A stretch of 20,407 nt of DNA from an uncultured Cellvibrio sp. (GTDB lineage Bacteria; Pseudomonadota; Gammaproteobacteria; Pseudomonadales; Cellvibrionaceae). The translations under genes and the position numbers were made by a program. The stretch lies in assembly GCA_946482345.1 (NCBI GenBank), contig CAMLRJ010000012.1:1-20407 (forward strand), in the 5' to 3' direction. Below are positions 7,414-14,623 of this stretch, piece by piece. The notes under the pieces were generated by a model that was not told the DNA's origin, did no database searches, and was given only the letters and a program-made list of their open reading frames with translations. Numbering within the stretch: the stretch's first letter is position 1; every line of letters begins with the position of its first letter.

Positions 7414-7860
7414 ATGATTCGATTAGCCGGTTTATTGCTCTGCATTTTATGCACTGCCTGCGCGACAATTAATGGTAAAACTGCAAATCATTATGCAGAA
7501 GAATATATAGTCGATAAATCAAAAAATTGTGGTGAAGTACAATTCAAGGGAGATCCTACTGAAATCAAACAATGCGTTTTTGAAAAACTCACCACACTCG
7601 AAAATTTTTACGTCTGGTATTGGGTGAATTCGGATGGCAATGTGCCGGTTACCGGCATTCTGATGAAAGATGGCATAATGTACATCACCTGGTACGATAA
7701 AATCGGCAAAGGCAAAGAAGCTTATTTTCAAAACCACCTGTGCGATAAGTGGGAGTTTGATCCTAACGCCAGCAAACCCATACAGTGCTTTATGAAAAAG
7801 CCCAAAACCCGGATTCATTTATTTGAATTGGCGGCACTGGTAGAGTTAAAAATAATTTGA
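7414..7860 (+). CDS. Small putative outer-membrane lipoprotein of unknown function
   Basis: This 148-aa protein starts at ATG 7414, which has GGAG (7402-7405) 8 nt upstream. The earlier in-frame ATG at 7396 would add six polar residues before the signal peptide. MIRLAGLLLCILCTAC-ATI is a short hydrophobic signal ending in a lipobox-like CTAC (C16). Cysteine at -3 is unusual, so lipidation is probable but not certain. Alanine at +2 would send it to the outer membrane. The mature part has five or so cysteines (NCGEVQF, KQCVFEK, HLCDKW, IQCFM), suggesting disulfides, and aromatic stretches (ENFYVWYWVNSDGN, IMYITWYDKIG). I do not recognise a family. It is divergent from the MBOAT operon across a 266-bp gap and 45 bp upstream of the pseudouridine synthase, with which it may be co-transcribed. 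Confidence 0.7.
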   Translation: MIRLAGLLLCILCTACATINGKTANHYAEEYIVDKSKNCGEVQFKGDPTEIKQCVFEKLTTLENFYVWYWVNSDGNVPVTGILMKDGIMYITWYDKIGKGKEAYFQNHLCDKWEFDPNASKPIQCFMKKPKTRIHLFELAALVELKII

Positions 7861-7905
7861 TGCTTGTAAATCCATTTTAAAATCATGAGTAGTTGAACAA
7901 AATAT

Positions 7906-8763
7906 ATGTCGGATAAGTTAATTGTTGAGAAACCCGAAACACTGCTGATCTTTCTCAACGCCAAACTGCACAATTGGGCACGCAGTAAAATTAAAGAAAG
8001 ACTGCAAACCGGTTGCGTCAGTGTCAATGGTATTTCGATTACCCGACATAATTACGCTTTGTCTGCTGGTGATTTAGTCGAAATAGGCACATCAGTAAAG
8101 GCTGCCAATGCAACACCATCGCGATTGGAAATTTTATATTCAGATCGCGATTTAATTGCTATCAACAAACCTGCAGGATTATTGTCTGTTGGCACTACAA
8201 AAGAAACCCAACAACATGCTCTGGCAATATTGCGCAAACAATTATCACGCCCTTCGTTGCAAATAAAATTATGGCCGGTAAATCGTATTGATCGCGACAC
8301 TTCCGGTGTTTTATTGTTTGCAACTTCGAAAGAAATGCGTGAAGCCGTGATGGATAAATGGGAGCAAGCGGAAAAAAATTATCTGGCAATTGTAGTGGGC
8401 CAGCCAAACCCGCCACAGGGAACAATCAATCAACCTTTGCGGCTCGATGAAGTTGAATATCGCATGCACGTTGGCGCTCATCCCGATGCCAAACCTGCCA
8501 TTACGCATTACCAAACAGAACGCACCTTCAACAACCGCAGTTTATTGAAGGTGCAATTGGAAACTGGGAGACAGCATCAAATTCGCGCGCACATGGCCTG
8601 GCTGGGTTATCCCATCATTGGCGATCCACGTTATGGAACTGCCGGTGGACGCATGGGTTTACATGCATTGCGATTGAAAATTATCAAACCCAATAGCGGA
8701 AAAGAATTGGTTTTTGAAACTCCTGCACCGAAAGATTTTTTGATGTTGATGAATCAGCGTTAA
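7906..8763 (+). CDS. RluA-family RNA pseudouridine synthase with S4 domain
   Basis: This 285-aa cytosolic enzyme converts uridine to pseudouridine in rRNA or tRNA. Residues ~12-62 form an S4 RNA-binding domain (LLIFLNAKLHNWARSKIKER and VSVNGISITRHNYALSAGD). The catalytic domain follows: YSDRDLIAINKPAGLLSV (78-95), then NRIDRDTSGVLLFA (126-139), where D129 is the catalytic aspartate. The motif reads NRID, not the usual HRLD. LETGRQHQIRAHMAWLGYPI and GDPRYG are the conserved C-terminal motif. RNA target (RluA, RluC or RluD-like, or tRNA) cannot be assigned from sequence. There is no strong ribosome binding site near ATG 7906, and translation may be weak or coupled to the upstream lipoprotein. 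Confidence 0.92.
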   Translation: MSDKLIVEKPETLLIFLNAKLHNWARSKIKERLQTGCVSVNGISITRHNYALSAGDLVEIGTSVKAANATPSRLEILYSDRDLIAINKPAGLLSVGTTKETQQHALAILRKQLSRPSLQIKLWPVNRIDRDTSGVLLFATSKEMREAVMDKWEQAEKNYLAIVVGQPNPPQGTINQPLRLDEVEYRMHVGAHPDAKPAITHYQTERTFNNRSLLKVQLETGRQHQIRAHMAWLGYPIIGDPRYGTAGGRMGLHALRLKIIKPNSGKELVFETPAPKDFLMLMNQR

Positions 8764-8764
8764 A

Positions 8765-8801
8765 AAATTTTCCTCCACTTTGTTGAAGTGGAGGAGTCAA
8801 A
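8765..8801 (-). terminator. Strong hairpin terminator between convergent genes
   Basis: TCCTCCACTT (8771-8780) and AAGTGGAGGA (8786-8795) pair perfectly over 10 bp around TGTTG. Read on the minus strand the stem is followed by AAAATTTTTT, so it terminates the polyserine lipoprotein gene. On the plus strand only GTCAAAAAAA follows, so it is a weaker stop for the pseudouridine synthase gene. Confidence 0.8.
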
Positions 8802-8813
8802 AAAATATTTTTA

Positions 8814-10385
8814 TCAGTAGGTGTAATAACGCGCAAAAATTCGTGTGCCCTGATTATCTGTCCAATCAGTCCAGAGCAAGATCGCCTTGCCTTGTTCATT
8901 CATGGCCACAAACGAATCATAAACCGGTGAATTACTCGCGCCGGTAATTATCGCCGGTTTCCATCCAGTGGTTGCTGAATAGGGAACCACATACATGTGA
9001 CGCTGCACCAGATCCGCTGCCTTTTGTGTCCAGGTGACAAAACCATTACCTGCCGCATCTACAGCAACAACCGGTTCGGAATAAACATCCAGATTATCGA
9101 CTGGTTTGATTCGCAACACATTACCCAACTCACCATTACTGATCGGATTCGCCAGAATTGATTGCCCCTCACCACCGCGCACCACCAAACCTTTATTGGT
9201 TGCGGATAATTTTACGTAAGGTTTAAAAATCGAATCAGCCTCTACTTTGGGTTCAACTTGTGTATTAGCTTGGCCCCAACCACCTGCATAAGTTTTCATT
9301 AACAAACCGCTGGTCCATTTGCTATTTGCAAAATCTGCCTGACCCCAAAATAAATAAGCAACACCATTACCTGATGACGCCAATCGCGGAAAATCAAACG
9401 TAAACGCCGTGCTGTTATCTGTCACTAATTCCGATGCTGTTCCCCAACCCGTTGATGCGGATAATTTGTTGCGCCAAATTCCGCGCGGATTGGTTCCGGT
9501 TTTCATCCATACCACTTCCGCATCACCACCTGACAATGACACCACACGCGGGCTGCCGTCCTGACGACCAACTTCACCCACATTTTCAATTAATCCCGCA
9601 GTACCCCAACCGGATGAAACCGAATAACGATTAGCGTAAATACTAAAGCGACCCGCCACTTCAATTTGCGCCCAAACCGCAACCGCATTATTTTGTGAAT
9701 CCATCGCCAAATCAAATTCACCCAGCGAACCATTAGCAGTTTCGATATTCACCGGTGTGGACCAACCGGTTTCAGAATTGAATCGACTCACCCAAAAATC
9801 ATATTGTGTCGAAGTAAATTGTTTCCACATCAACATGGCATTACCCGTTTGTTGATTATTCACCAACAAATAAGTATCAACTTCACCTGCTGCCTGTTCA
9901 ATTAACTGCGCATCACTCCATGCAGTTCCATTGTAATAACGAAACCACAAACTTCTTGACGCAAGATTTTCATCAATTTGTCGCCACACAACCACTGCAT
10001 TACCTTCAGCATCCAACACTGCTTGCGCACCACCAGCACCTGCACCGGAAATAACATTCAAATCTTTCCAGCCCGCCGACGATGAAGAACTTGCAACAGA
10101 CGATTGCACAGAACTACTTAAATTTTGCACACTGGAACTTTGTGAGCTGGAAGAAATTCTTGACGAACTTGAAGCGCTAGACAGCATCGATGAACTGGAA
10201 ATACTGGATGTCAGATTTGATGACACTGAAGAAACAGAATTGGCTGATGACAAACTGTTTTGCACACTCGATGAAGAGAGCCTGCTCGATGAATTGGGTG
10301 GCGTAGATCCACCACCACCTCCGCCACCACAAGCGGTTAAACACAGACTGATTAGCGGCAACATCCAAATAAATTTCAACTTCAT
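8814..10385 (-). CDS. Outer-membrane lipoprotein with polyserine linker and beta-propeller-like repeats
   Basis: This 523-aa protein starts at ATG 10385 (GGAG 7 nt upstream at 10393-10396); a longer frame to 10451 adds a polar stretch with no binding site. MKLKFIWMLPLISLCLTAC is a lipoprotein signal with lipobox LTAC (C19) and Gly at +2, so outer-membrane sorting is expected. Seven glycines follow, then residues ~31-104 are a Ser-rich linker typical of Cellvibrio-type secreted proteins. From ~107 to the end about seven repeats of ~50-60 residues carry 'D..GNAV.VW.Q...... .IW.NRY....GWG.A..IE'. The last half-repeat (ILLWTDWTDNQGTRIFARYY) could close a propeller with the first. No catalytic or carbohydrate-binding signature is recognised. 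A lux-box-like site and promoter lie 80 bp upstream, after the luxR-type gene, suggesting quorum control. Function unknown, perhaps adhesion or glycan binding. Confidence 0.85.
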   Translation of the reverse strand: MKLKFIWMLPLISLCLTACGGGGGGGSTPPNSSSRLSSSSVQNSLSSANSVSSVSSNLTSSISSSSMLSSASSSSRISSSSQSSSVQNLSSSVQSSVASSSSSAGWKDLNVISGAGAGGAQAVLDAEGNAVVVWRQIDENLASRSLWFRYYNGTAWSDAQLIEQAAGEVDTYLLVNNQQTGNAMLMWKQFTSTQYDFWVSRFNSETGWSTPVNIETANGSLGEFDLAMDSQNNAVAVWAQIEVAGRFSIYANRYSVSSGWGTAGLIENVGEVGRQDGSPRVVSLSGGDAEVVWMKTGTNPRGIWRNKLSASTGWGTASELVTDNSTAFTFDFPRLASSGNGVAYLFWGQADFANSKWTSGLLMKTYAGGWGQANTQVEPKVEADSIFKPYVKLSATNKGLVVRGGEGQSILANPISNGELGNVLRIKPVDNLDVYSEPVVAVDAAGNGFVTWTQKAADLVQRHMYVVPYSATTGWKPAIITGASNSPVYDSFVAMNEQGKAILLWTDWTDNQGTRIFARYYTY

Positions 10386-10442
10386 TTTACAACTCCATAA
10401 TTTTTGGTTTGAGTTATCTGATTCTTCTCTATTAGTAAATCG

Positions 10443-10479
10443 AAAATACAAAACCAGCGATAGCTGTCAGATCTAACAG
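10443..10479 (-). promoter_or_regulatory. lux-box-like palindrome overlapping a sigma70-type promoter
   Basis: On the minus strand CTGTTAGATCTGACAG (10464-10479) is a 16-bp palindrome with one mismatched pair. It matches the core of the Vibrio fischeri lux box at 12 of 16 positions, including both CTGT/ACAG arms and the central GATC. Its last bases contain CTGACA (10465-10470), 5 of 6 to the -35 consensus; TATTTT (10443-10448) follows after 16 bp as a -10. An activator site overlapping the -35 is the classical geometry for LuxR-type activation. It lies between the receptor's stop (10484) and the lipoprotein start (10385). Confidence 0.5.
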
Positions 10480-10483
10480 TGTT

Positions 10484-11128
10484 TTAAAAGGGATGCGGAT
10501 TAATTAGGCCTTGTAAAATGGCGCGAGCAATCGCATGTTGACGATTGCAGACATCCATTTTGATCATCGAATTATTTAAATGAAAATTAACGGTACGTTC
10601 GGATATGCCAAGTAATTGCGAAATCTCCCATGAAGTTTTGCCATCAGCAGCCCAACGCAAACATTCTTGCTCACGAATTGTTAAAGGCTCACGACCATCG
10701 GGATTAACCAAAGCCAGCACGCGTCTGACGGCTTCATGCACATGACTCGCCAGCAATTGCACATAAGGCAATGCTTCTCGTGTAATTTCACAATTGGATT
10801 TTTGATTGGCATTATTCAGCGTAAAACTCAGTATACCCATTTCACCCTGCGGGCTATGTACAGGCATACTCACGCCGCTTTTTAAACCAAAATTCGCCGC
10901 TTCCAACATTACCTTTGCACTGGGCGATTTTTTCTGCATCTGTAATTCATGCCATAAAACCGGCAGAGTATGTTGACTACAAAAACCAACAACTGGATCC
11001 GCCAATGCATAATCCTGTTCCCAATAACGTTCCAACCATGCATCGGGATAACCATTTATTACCACTACGCGCGATTCCGAAAATTGCGACGGAATCCGCA
11101 AGGCATAAATAAATGCATCAAAGCCCAT
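10484..11128 (-). CDS. LuxR-family AHL-responsive transcriptional regulator (LuxR solo)
   Basis: From the first ATG the protein has 214 aa, but coding clearly extends ~33 codons upstream (see 11129-11227). The N-terminal half is an autoinducer-binding domain with all six residues conserved in TraR/LuxR: W31, Y35, D44, P45, W59 and G85 (AWLERYWEQDYALADP, LPVLW, KSGVSMP). The C-terminal half is a LuxR-type helix-turn-helix: LTIREQECLRWAADGKTSWE (149-168), then ISQLLGISERTVNFHLNNSM. It should bind DNA as a dimer when an N-acyl-homoserine lactone or similar signal is present. No luxI-type synthase gene is in the window, so it may be a solo receptor or paired elsewhere. A lux-box-like site directly downstream points to the polyserine lipoprotein as a target. 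The start codon and leader are unusual. Confidence 0.92.
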   Translation of the reverse strand: MGFDAFIYALRIPSQFSESRVVVINGYPDAWLERYWEQDYALADPVVGFCSQHTLPVLWHELQMQKKSPSAKVMLEAANFGLKSGVSMPVHSPQGEMGILSFTLNNANQKSNCEITREALPYVQLLASHVHEAVRRVLALVNPDGREPLTIREQECLRWAADGKTSWEISQLLGISERTVNFHLNNSMIKMDVCNRQHAIARAILQGLINPHPF

Positions 11129-11227
11129 TTGCTGCGAATAAAAGCGACAGCCCTGCGTTATCTCATCAAGACTTTTCGCAGCCGCAAAACCTAATAAACT
11201 CTGATTAAAGTCACGCAGGTTGATGAT
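11129..11227 (-). other. In-frame N-terminal extension of the LuxR gene without a standard start codon
   Basis: Upstream of ATG 11128 the frame stays open and reads IINLRDFNQSLLGFAAAK, then SLDEITQGCRFYSQQ. This resembles the normal first helix of LuxR proteins and would bring the length to ~246-247 aa, typical of the family. The frame contains no ATG, GTG or TTG before an in-frame TAG further upstream. A strong AAGGAGG lies 5 nt before ATC (11225-11227) and 8 nt before a second ATC (11222-11224). Initiation at an AUC codon or a recent loss of ATG are the options; CTG (11216-11218) is a weaker candidate because of its distance. Confidence 0.6.
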
Positions 11228-11253
11228 GGCATCCTCCTTATGGGAGGAGCCAT
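11191..11253 (-). CDS. Possible 20-codon upstream ORF overlapping the LuxR start
   Basis: ATG at 11251-11253 opens a 20-residue frame (MAPPIRRMPSSTCVTLIRVY) ending at TAG 11191-11193, in a different phase from the regulator. It runs through the Shine-Dalgarno hairpin, where the ribosome-binding sequence is read as two rare AGG arginine codons. Ribosomes translating it would open the hairpin. No ribosome binding site is seen for it, so it is speculative. Confidence 0.2.
   Translation of the reverse strand: MAPPIRRMPSSTCVTLIRVY
11226..11253 (-). promoter_or_regulatory. Hairpin sequestering the LuxR Shine-Dalgarno
   Basis: In the minus-strand mRNA, ATGGC-TCCTCC pairs with GGAGGA-(bulged T)-GCCAT around loop CATAA: 11 base pairs with one bulge. 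The 3' arm contains the AAGGAGG core and ends at the candidate ATC start. This is the form expected of a translational switch such as an RNA thermometer or leader-coupled control. It is not a terminator, as no T tract follows. Confidence 0.55.
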
Positions 11254-11427
11254 GCTAATCGGGGAAGGGATTTAAAATTGTTAGAAATTGTAGGAATTAA
11301 CTTGTCTTACCCTTAACCACAACATACTGCTTTCTAAATTATGGGTTATTAAGATTAGTGCCGAGACAACACGCACGGTGGTCATGTTCGATTAGAGCAA
11401 AGCTAATAAATCCTTCACCATCAAAAG

Positions 11428-11595
11428 TTAAAAATTAGTCGGTATTTCATAAGCCCTTGCATCCACCTCATACGGCGCATTCAAATAGCCATATTGAAAA
11501 ATTTGTCGAATATATTCGTCAACAAACGCCGCTATAGAACCCGCCATTTCATACTGTCTAACATGCAGGAATTTATACAAAGAATGTTTCTTCAT
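11428..11595 (-). CDS. 55-aa protein resembling the C-terminal half of a zincin-like (HExxH) domain
   Basis: This short gene lies just after the second DUF4139 gene (TAG 11599-11601, GAG, then ATG 11593-11595; AGGAG abuts the ATG, so translation is probably coupled). It begins MKKHSLYKFLHVRQYE and ends NAPYEVDARAYEIPTNF. 'HVRQYE', an aromatic helix and 'YGYLNAPYEVDARAYE' resemble the part of DUF4157-like zincins that follows HELxH. Here the first His and Glu of HExxH are replaced (YKFLH), so it could not bind zinc in the usual way. It is either a remnant of a lost metallopeptidase or a small accessory protein. There is no signal peptide, unlike its operon neighbours. Confidence 0.5.
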   Translation of the reverse strand: MKKHSLYKFLHVRQYEMAGSIAAFVDEYIRQIFQYGYLNAPYEVDARAYEIPTNF

Positions 11596-11598
11596 CTC

Positions 11599-13149
11599 CT
11601 AATCCAATTCCTGAAGCTTTAATTTCATTTTTATTTTCTTAGTCGTCCGAGCGTTAATACTTGAGCTCCAGGTCAGCCTTCCATATTCCAGCTTACGCTT
11701 GACAGATTCATCTATGACCTTCAATAGGCTATATCCTTCCGGTATATGTTGTTGAAGTTGGAAATCTATTTTTTTTGATTTGCGATTATCAATTTCGAAC
11801 TCTAAAGATAACTGGATAATGTCTTTTTTATCTTCATATTCCAAAACATTAATATTAACCAGAATATCCGGCGTTTCTTCCAACTCCAGATTAAGCATCA
11901 ATCCTACAGGAATATCCCTAATTTTATCTTCCCCAATTAACACTGCACTATCACCATGAAGCTCTTGTATGGCAACTTCGCCCTCAGGCAAAGAAGTTCC
12001 TAAATTATTTTTTAATATGTTTTTGGTGGTCAGCTGAAGTGTTGGATATTTATTATCATCTACATCGTCGTCGCTATGGCGATGTTTGTAATCGGAGATA
12101 ATATCGTCAATTGAGAATGTATATTGGTATCTTGATTTAAATGGTATATTTTTTTGAGAAAGTAACATTACCTGCTTGTTTTGATAAGCTGAAAGCGTTG
12201 TTTTTTGTGGGAATGAGTAAAGTTTATAATCAGCAAATTCTTCTGCTTTTACAACAGAGGCACGAAACCCCGTTACAATAACTTCTTCAACATATTCATC
12301 ACTGTCTATAGTGAGTGCCTTGTCTTCATATAAGTCAGGCCAACACTTGGTTATTATTTTTGGTTTGCGCAAATTTGGCGGAGAAGTTATTGATGAATTT
12401 ATCTCGACTTTCCCTGCAATTACTTGTATAGGAACATTAGCAAAATTAGATGACCTTGCATTAACCAAGGTTACCCAAGCCATCAAATCCATAGTGTTAT
12501 TTTTTGAATTGACTGTTGCAACATAATTTGCCTTCCATTGAATTCCAACAGCAAGATAACTTAACTTAACCGGATAAGAGCCTTTACTTCTCGCATTAAT
12601 TATTACGGATAGAGTAGGTTCTTTTACAAGCTCTGGCGGAATAGAAGGGAAAACAATTTTTTCTATTTCTCCACTGCAATTAAGTGATTCAAACTTGCCG
12701 TCAATTTCCAGTACAATTCCATTTTCGCTGGAGCGAATGACAGCAGTCTTTTCTATCATCTCACCAGTGGCTTGGATAGCGCGCTGTATTTTCACCGGTT
12801 TATTGATAGATTTTACAAATAATTCATCTGGCGTCATCAAATTATAATCAAAATTACTTTCGATTATCGCCCCATTAACATCCTCTAGTTTCGCCGTTTG
12901 CGGAATAATTCCATCTGCAACACCATAAAAAACTATCGTGTTGGATCCAGCTTCCAATTCAACAGACCGCGTTTCAGTAATCATGACTAAACCGGCATCT
13001 GAAGCACCGTTACTATCAAATTCATAATACTCATCAAGAGTATCATCCCGATACACTGTGAGTTTTATTGCTTCAGCTCGAGGAGATTCGAAGTCCGCAA
13101 AGGAATAACCAGAAACCAGCAACAAAATCGTGCAGACTATAATTTTCAT
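11599..13149 (-). CDS. Secreted DUF4139-domain protein with a TonB-box-like motif
   Basis: This 516-aa protein starts at ATG 13149, one base after the stop of the upstream paralogue; a longer frame to 13197 overlaps that gene. MKIIVCTILLLVSGYSFA-DF is a signal peptide, so it is periplasmic or secreted. The body is DUF4139: an N-terminal beta domain with 'FDYNLMTPDELFVKSINKPV', then 'PVKLSYLAVGIQWKANYVAT', 'MAWVTLVNARSSNFANVPI' and a C-terminal Ig-like part (LQQHIPEGYSLLKV, LTWSSSINARTTKKIKMKL). Residues 284-298 read DEYVEEVIVTGFRAS, a near copy of the TonB-box region of TonB-dependent receptors, at a place where its paralogue has unrelated residues. It is co-transcribed with the upstream paralogue. 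The molecular function of DUF4139 proteins is not established. Confidence 0.82.
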   Translation of the reverse strand: MKIIVCTILLLVSGYSFADFESPRAEAIKLTVYRDDTLDEYYEFDSNGASDAGLVMITETRSVELEAGSNTIVFYGVADGIIPQTAKLEDVNGAIIESNFDYNLMTPDELFVKSINKPVKIQRAIQATGEMIEKTAVIRSSENGIVLEIDGKFESLNCSGEIEKIVFPSIPPELVKEPTLSVIINARSKGSYPVKLSYLAVGIQWKANYVATVNSKNNTMDLMAWVTLVNARSSNFANVPIQVIAGKVEINSSITSPPNLRKPKIITKCWPDLYEDKALTIDSDEYVEEVIVTGFRASVVKAEEFADYKLYSFPQKTTLSAYQNKQVMLLSQKNIPFKSRYQYTFSIDDIISDYKHRHSDDDVDDNKYPTLQLTTKNILKNNLGTSLPEGEVAIQELHGDSAVLIGEDKIRDIPVGLMLNLELEETPDILVNINVLEYEDKKDIIQLSLEFEIDNRKSKKIDFQLQQHIPEGYSLLKVIDESVKRKLEYGRLTWSSSINARTTKKIKMKLKLQELD

Positions 13150-13150
13150 T

Positions 13151-14554
13151 CTATTTTTCACGGGCAACAACGGTAAATTGTAATGAATACTCTGCATTTG
13201 CTTTCACTGGAACAATCCATTTGGCAGTTGTTGCATCCAGCATCTCTCCTTTTAAATTCTCTTTTTCAATATTAGCAATACGTCTATGTTCATTGTGATA
13301 GATCTCTACTTCAATTGGGTTGTTGCGAGCATTTCGAATTAGATATTCCATAGTGTAATGGCGTTCATTTGCGCTAATTTTTTTATCGTCCATAATTATT
13401 TTTTGCACGGTCACATCAAAAGCTTCTCCAATTTTAATTAAAAGTTCCGAACCTTGTGGCGAATGACCAATAGCACTCTCACCTGTAAACGTTGGCTTCC
13501 CCGAACCATCTCGCATATATACCCTCATAATACCGGATGGTAATGGTTCCCCAAGCCCCATAGACTTTGAATTATTAAATCTAATACCCACTTTTACATG
13601 CTTAGGCTCAGATGTTATAGAAAGGTCCGAATAGTATTGATAAACTTTTTTAGCATTAACTTTTTCTGCTTCTATAAAACCAACTTGTTTTGTTTGGTTA
13701 TTCGCAATCGTTGTAGCACTAGCAAGAGGGTATATATAATAGTCAGCAAAAGCCGTTTTATTTGTTACTTCAGAACTGTAGTTGGTTTTTCCTTGATAAC
13801 GAACACGTTGATAATTTTCGTATTCATATCGATTGTTTGACAGATGAACATTACCAGCTACTAACTGTGCGTTAGCATTATCAAAATTCACACCCGACTG
13901 ATTGGTCAAAGTAATCCAACCTTGCAGATCAAGAAAATTTTCTTTTTCATTAAACAGCGCAACATAATCAGCCTTCCACGAAAGACCCGTCGATAGATAT
14001 CGCAAAGTCAATGGTTGAAAACCCGAACTATCGCTTTTAACATTAATCGATAAAGTCGGTCGCGCCCGAAGATTTTCAGGTATTTTGTCGAAAATAACTC
14101 TAGTTGGAACACTGTCAGCGCGAAGAACTTCTATCTGACCATTTACATCCATAACAACGCCTTGATTAACAGATAACACTTTTGCTGTCTCGGTAACTTG
14201 ATTTCCGTTTCCGGGATTGGTTCGCACAATTTTGACTTGTTGATTTACAGATTTTTCCATTAATTTGTCTGGGGTAAGCAAATCAAAATCAAAGTTTTGC
14301 TCAAGAATAGTGATACCTTTTGCGCTTAACGAAACTGTTTCCGGGCGAATTTTAGTAGATACATCTCTAAATTCGATATGATTAAACCCTTCTTTCAACT
14401 GAATATCACGTCGATCTTCAATAAGAGCCAGATTTTCGTTATATATAGTTAAAAATAATTTTCTTTTTTCATGACTAACTTCTTCAGCAATTGCTATTTT
14501 CTGAGCGCACAACAAAATAAAAAATGTCGATAACAAACCTAACTTATTGTTCAT
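13151..14554 (-). CDS. Secreted DUF4139-domain protein
   Basis: This 467-aa protein starts at ATG 14554, which begins the signal peptide MNNKLGLLSTFFILLCAQ (cleavage near AIA-EE); the frame upstream to 14590 adds a polar stretch. The domain order and wording parallel the next gene: FDFDLLTPDKLMEKSVNQQV, PLTLRYLSTGLSWKADYVA, LQGWITLTNQSGVNFDNANA and a C-terminal beta domain ending AKWIVPVKANAEYSLQFTVV. The two are diverged tandem duplicates. A perfect TATAAT (14567-14572) sits 12 nt before the ATG, with no good -35, so transcription may start very close to the start codon or come from upstream. There is a GAG 8 nt before ATG, but no strong ribosome binding site. It is a periplasmic or surface protein of unknown function. 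Confidence 0.82.
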   Translation of the reverse strand: MNNKLGLLSTFFILLCAQKIAIAEEVSHEKRKLFLTIYNENLALIEDRRDIQLKEGFNHIEFRDVSTKIRPETVSLSAKGITILEQNFDFDLLTPDKLMEKSVNQQVKIVRTNPGNGNQVTETAKVLSVNQGVVMDVNGQIEVLRADSVPTRVIFDKIPENLRARPTLSINVKSDSSGFQPLTLRYLSTGLSWKADYVALFNEKENFLDLQGWITLTNQSGVNFDNANAQLVAGNVHLSNNRYEYENYQRVRYQGKTNYSSEVTNKTAFADYYIYPLASATTIANNQTKQVGFIEAEKVNAKKVYQYYSDLSITSEPKHVKVGIRFNNSKSMGLGEPLPSGIMRVYMRDGSGKPTFTGESAIGHSPQGSELLIKIGEAFDVTVQKIIMDDKKISANERHYTMEYLIRNARNNPIEVEIYHNEHRRIANIEKENLKGEMLDATTAKWIVPVKANAEYSLQFTVVAREK

Positions 14555-14589
14555 ATTATTAACTCGATTATAAATTAAATAGATTCCCA

Positions 14590-14618
14590 AAAATAAAGGG
14601 GCAGCTTTCGCTGCCCTT
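14590..14618 (-). terminator. Rho-independent terminator of the alpha-2-macroglobulin gene
   Basis: On the minus strand GGGCAGC-GAAA-GCTGCCC is a perfect 7-bp stem with a GNRA tetraloop, followed by CTTTATTTTT. It lies just after the macroglobulin stop (14624), separating it from the DUF4139 genes. Confidence 0.88.
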
Positions 14619-14623
14619 ATTCT

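Noticed and set aside
10074..10295. Repetitive DNA at the serine linker as a possible CRISPR or tandem repeat array
   Set aside because: The repetition is degenerate Ser codons in frame with a lipoprotein; there is no fixed repeat/spacer length.
10386..10451. N-terminal 22-codon extension of the polyserine lipoprotein
   Set aside because: It would put polar residues before the lipoprotein signal, overlaps the predicted promoter -10, and lacks a ribosome binding site; ATG 10385 has GGAG.
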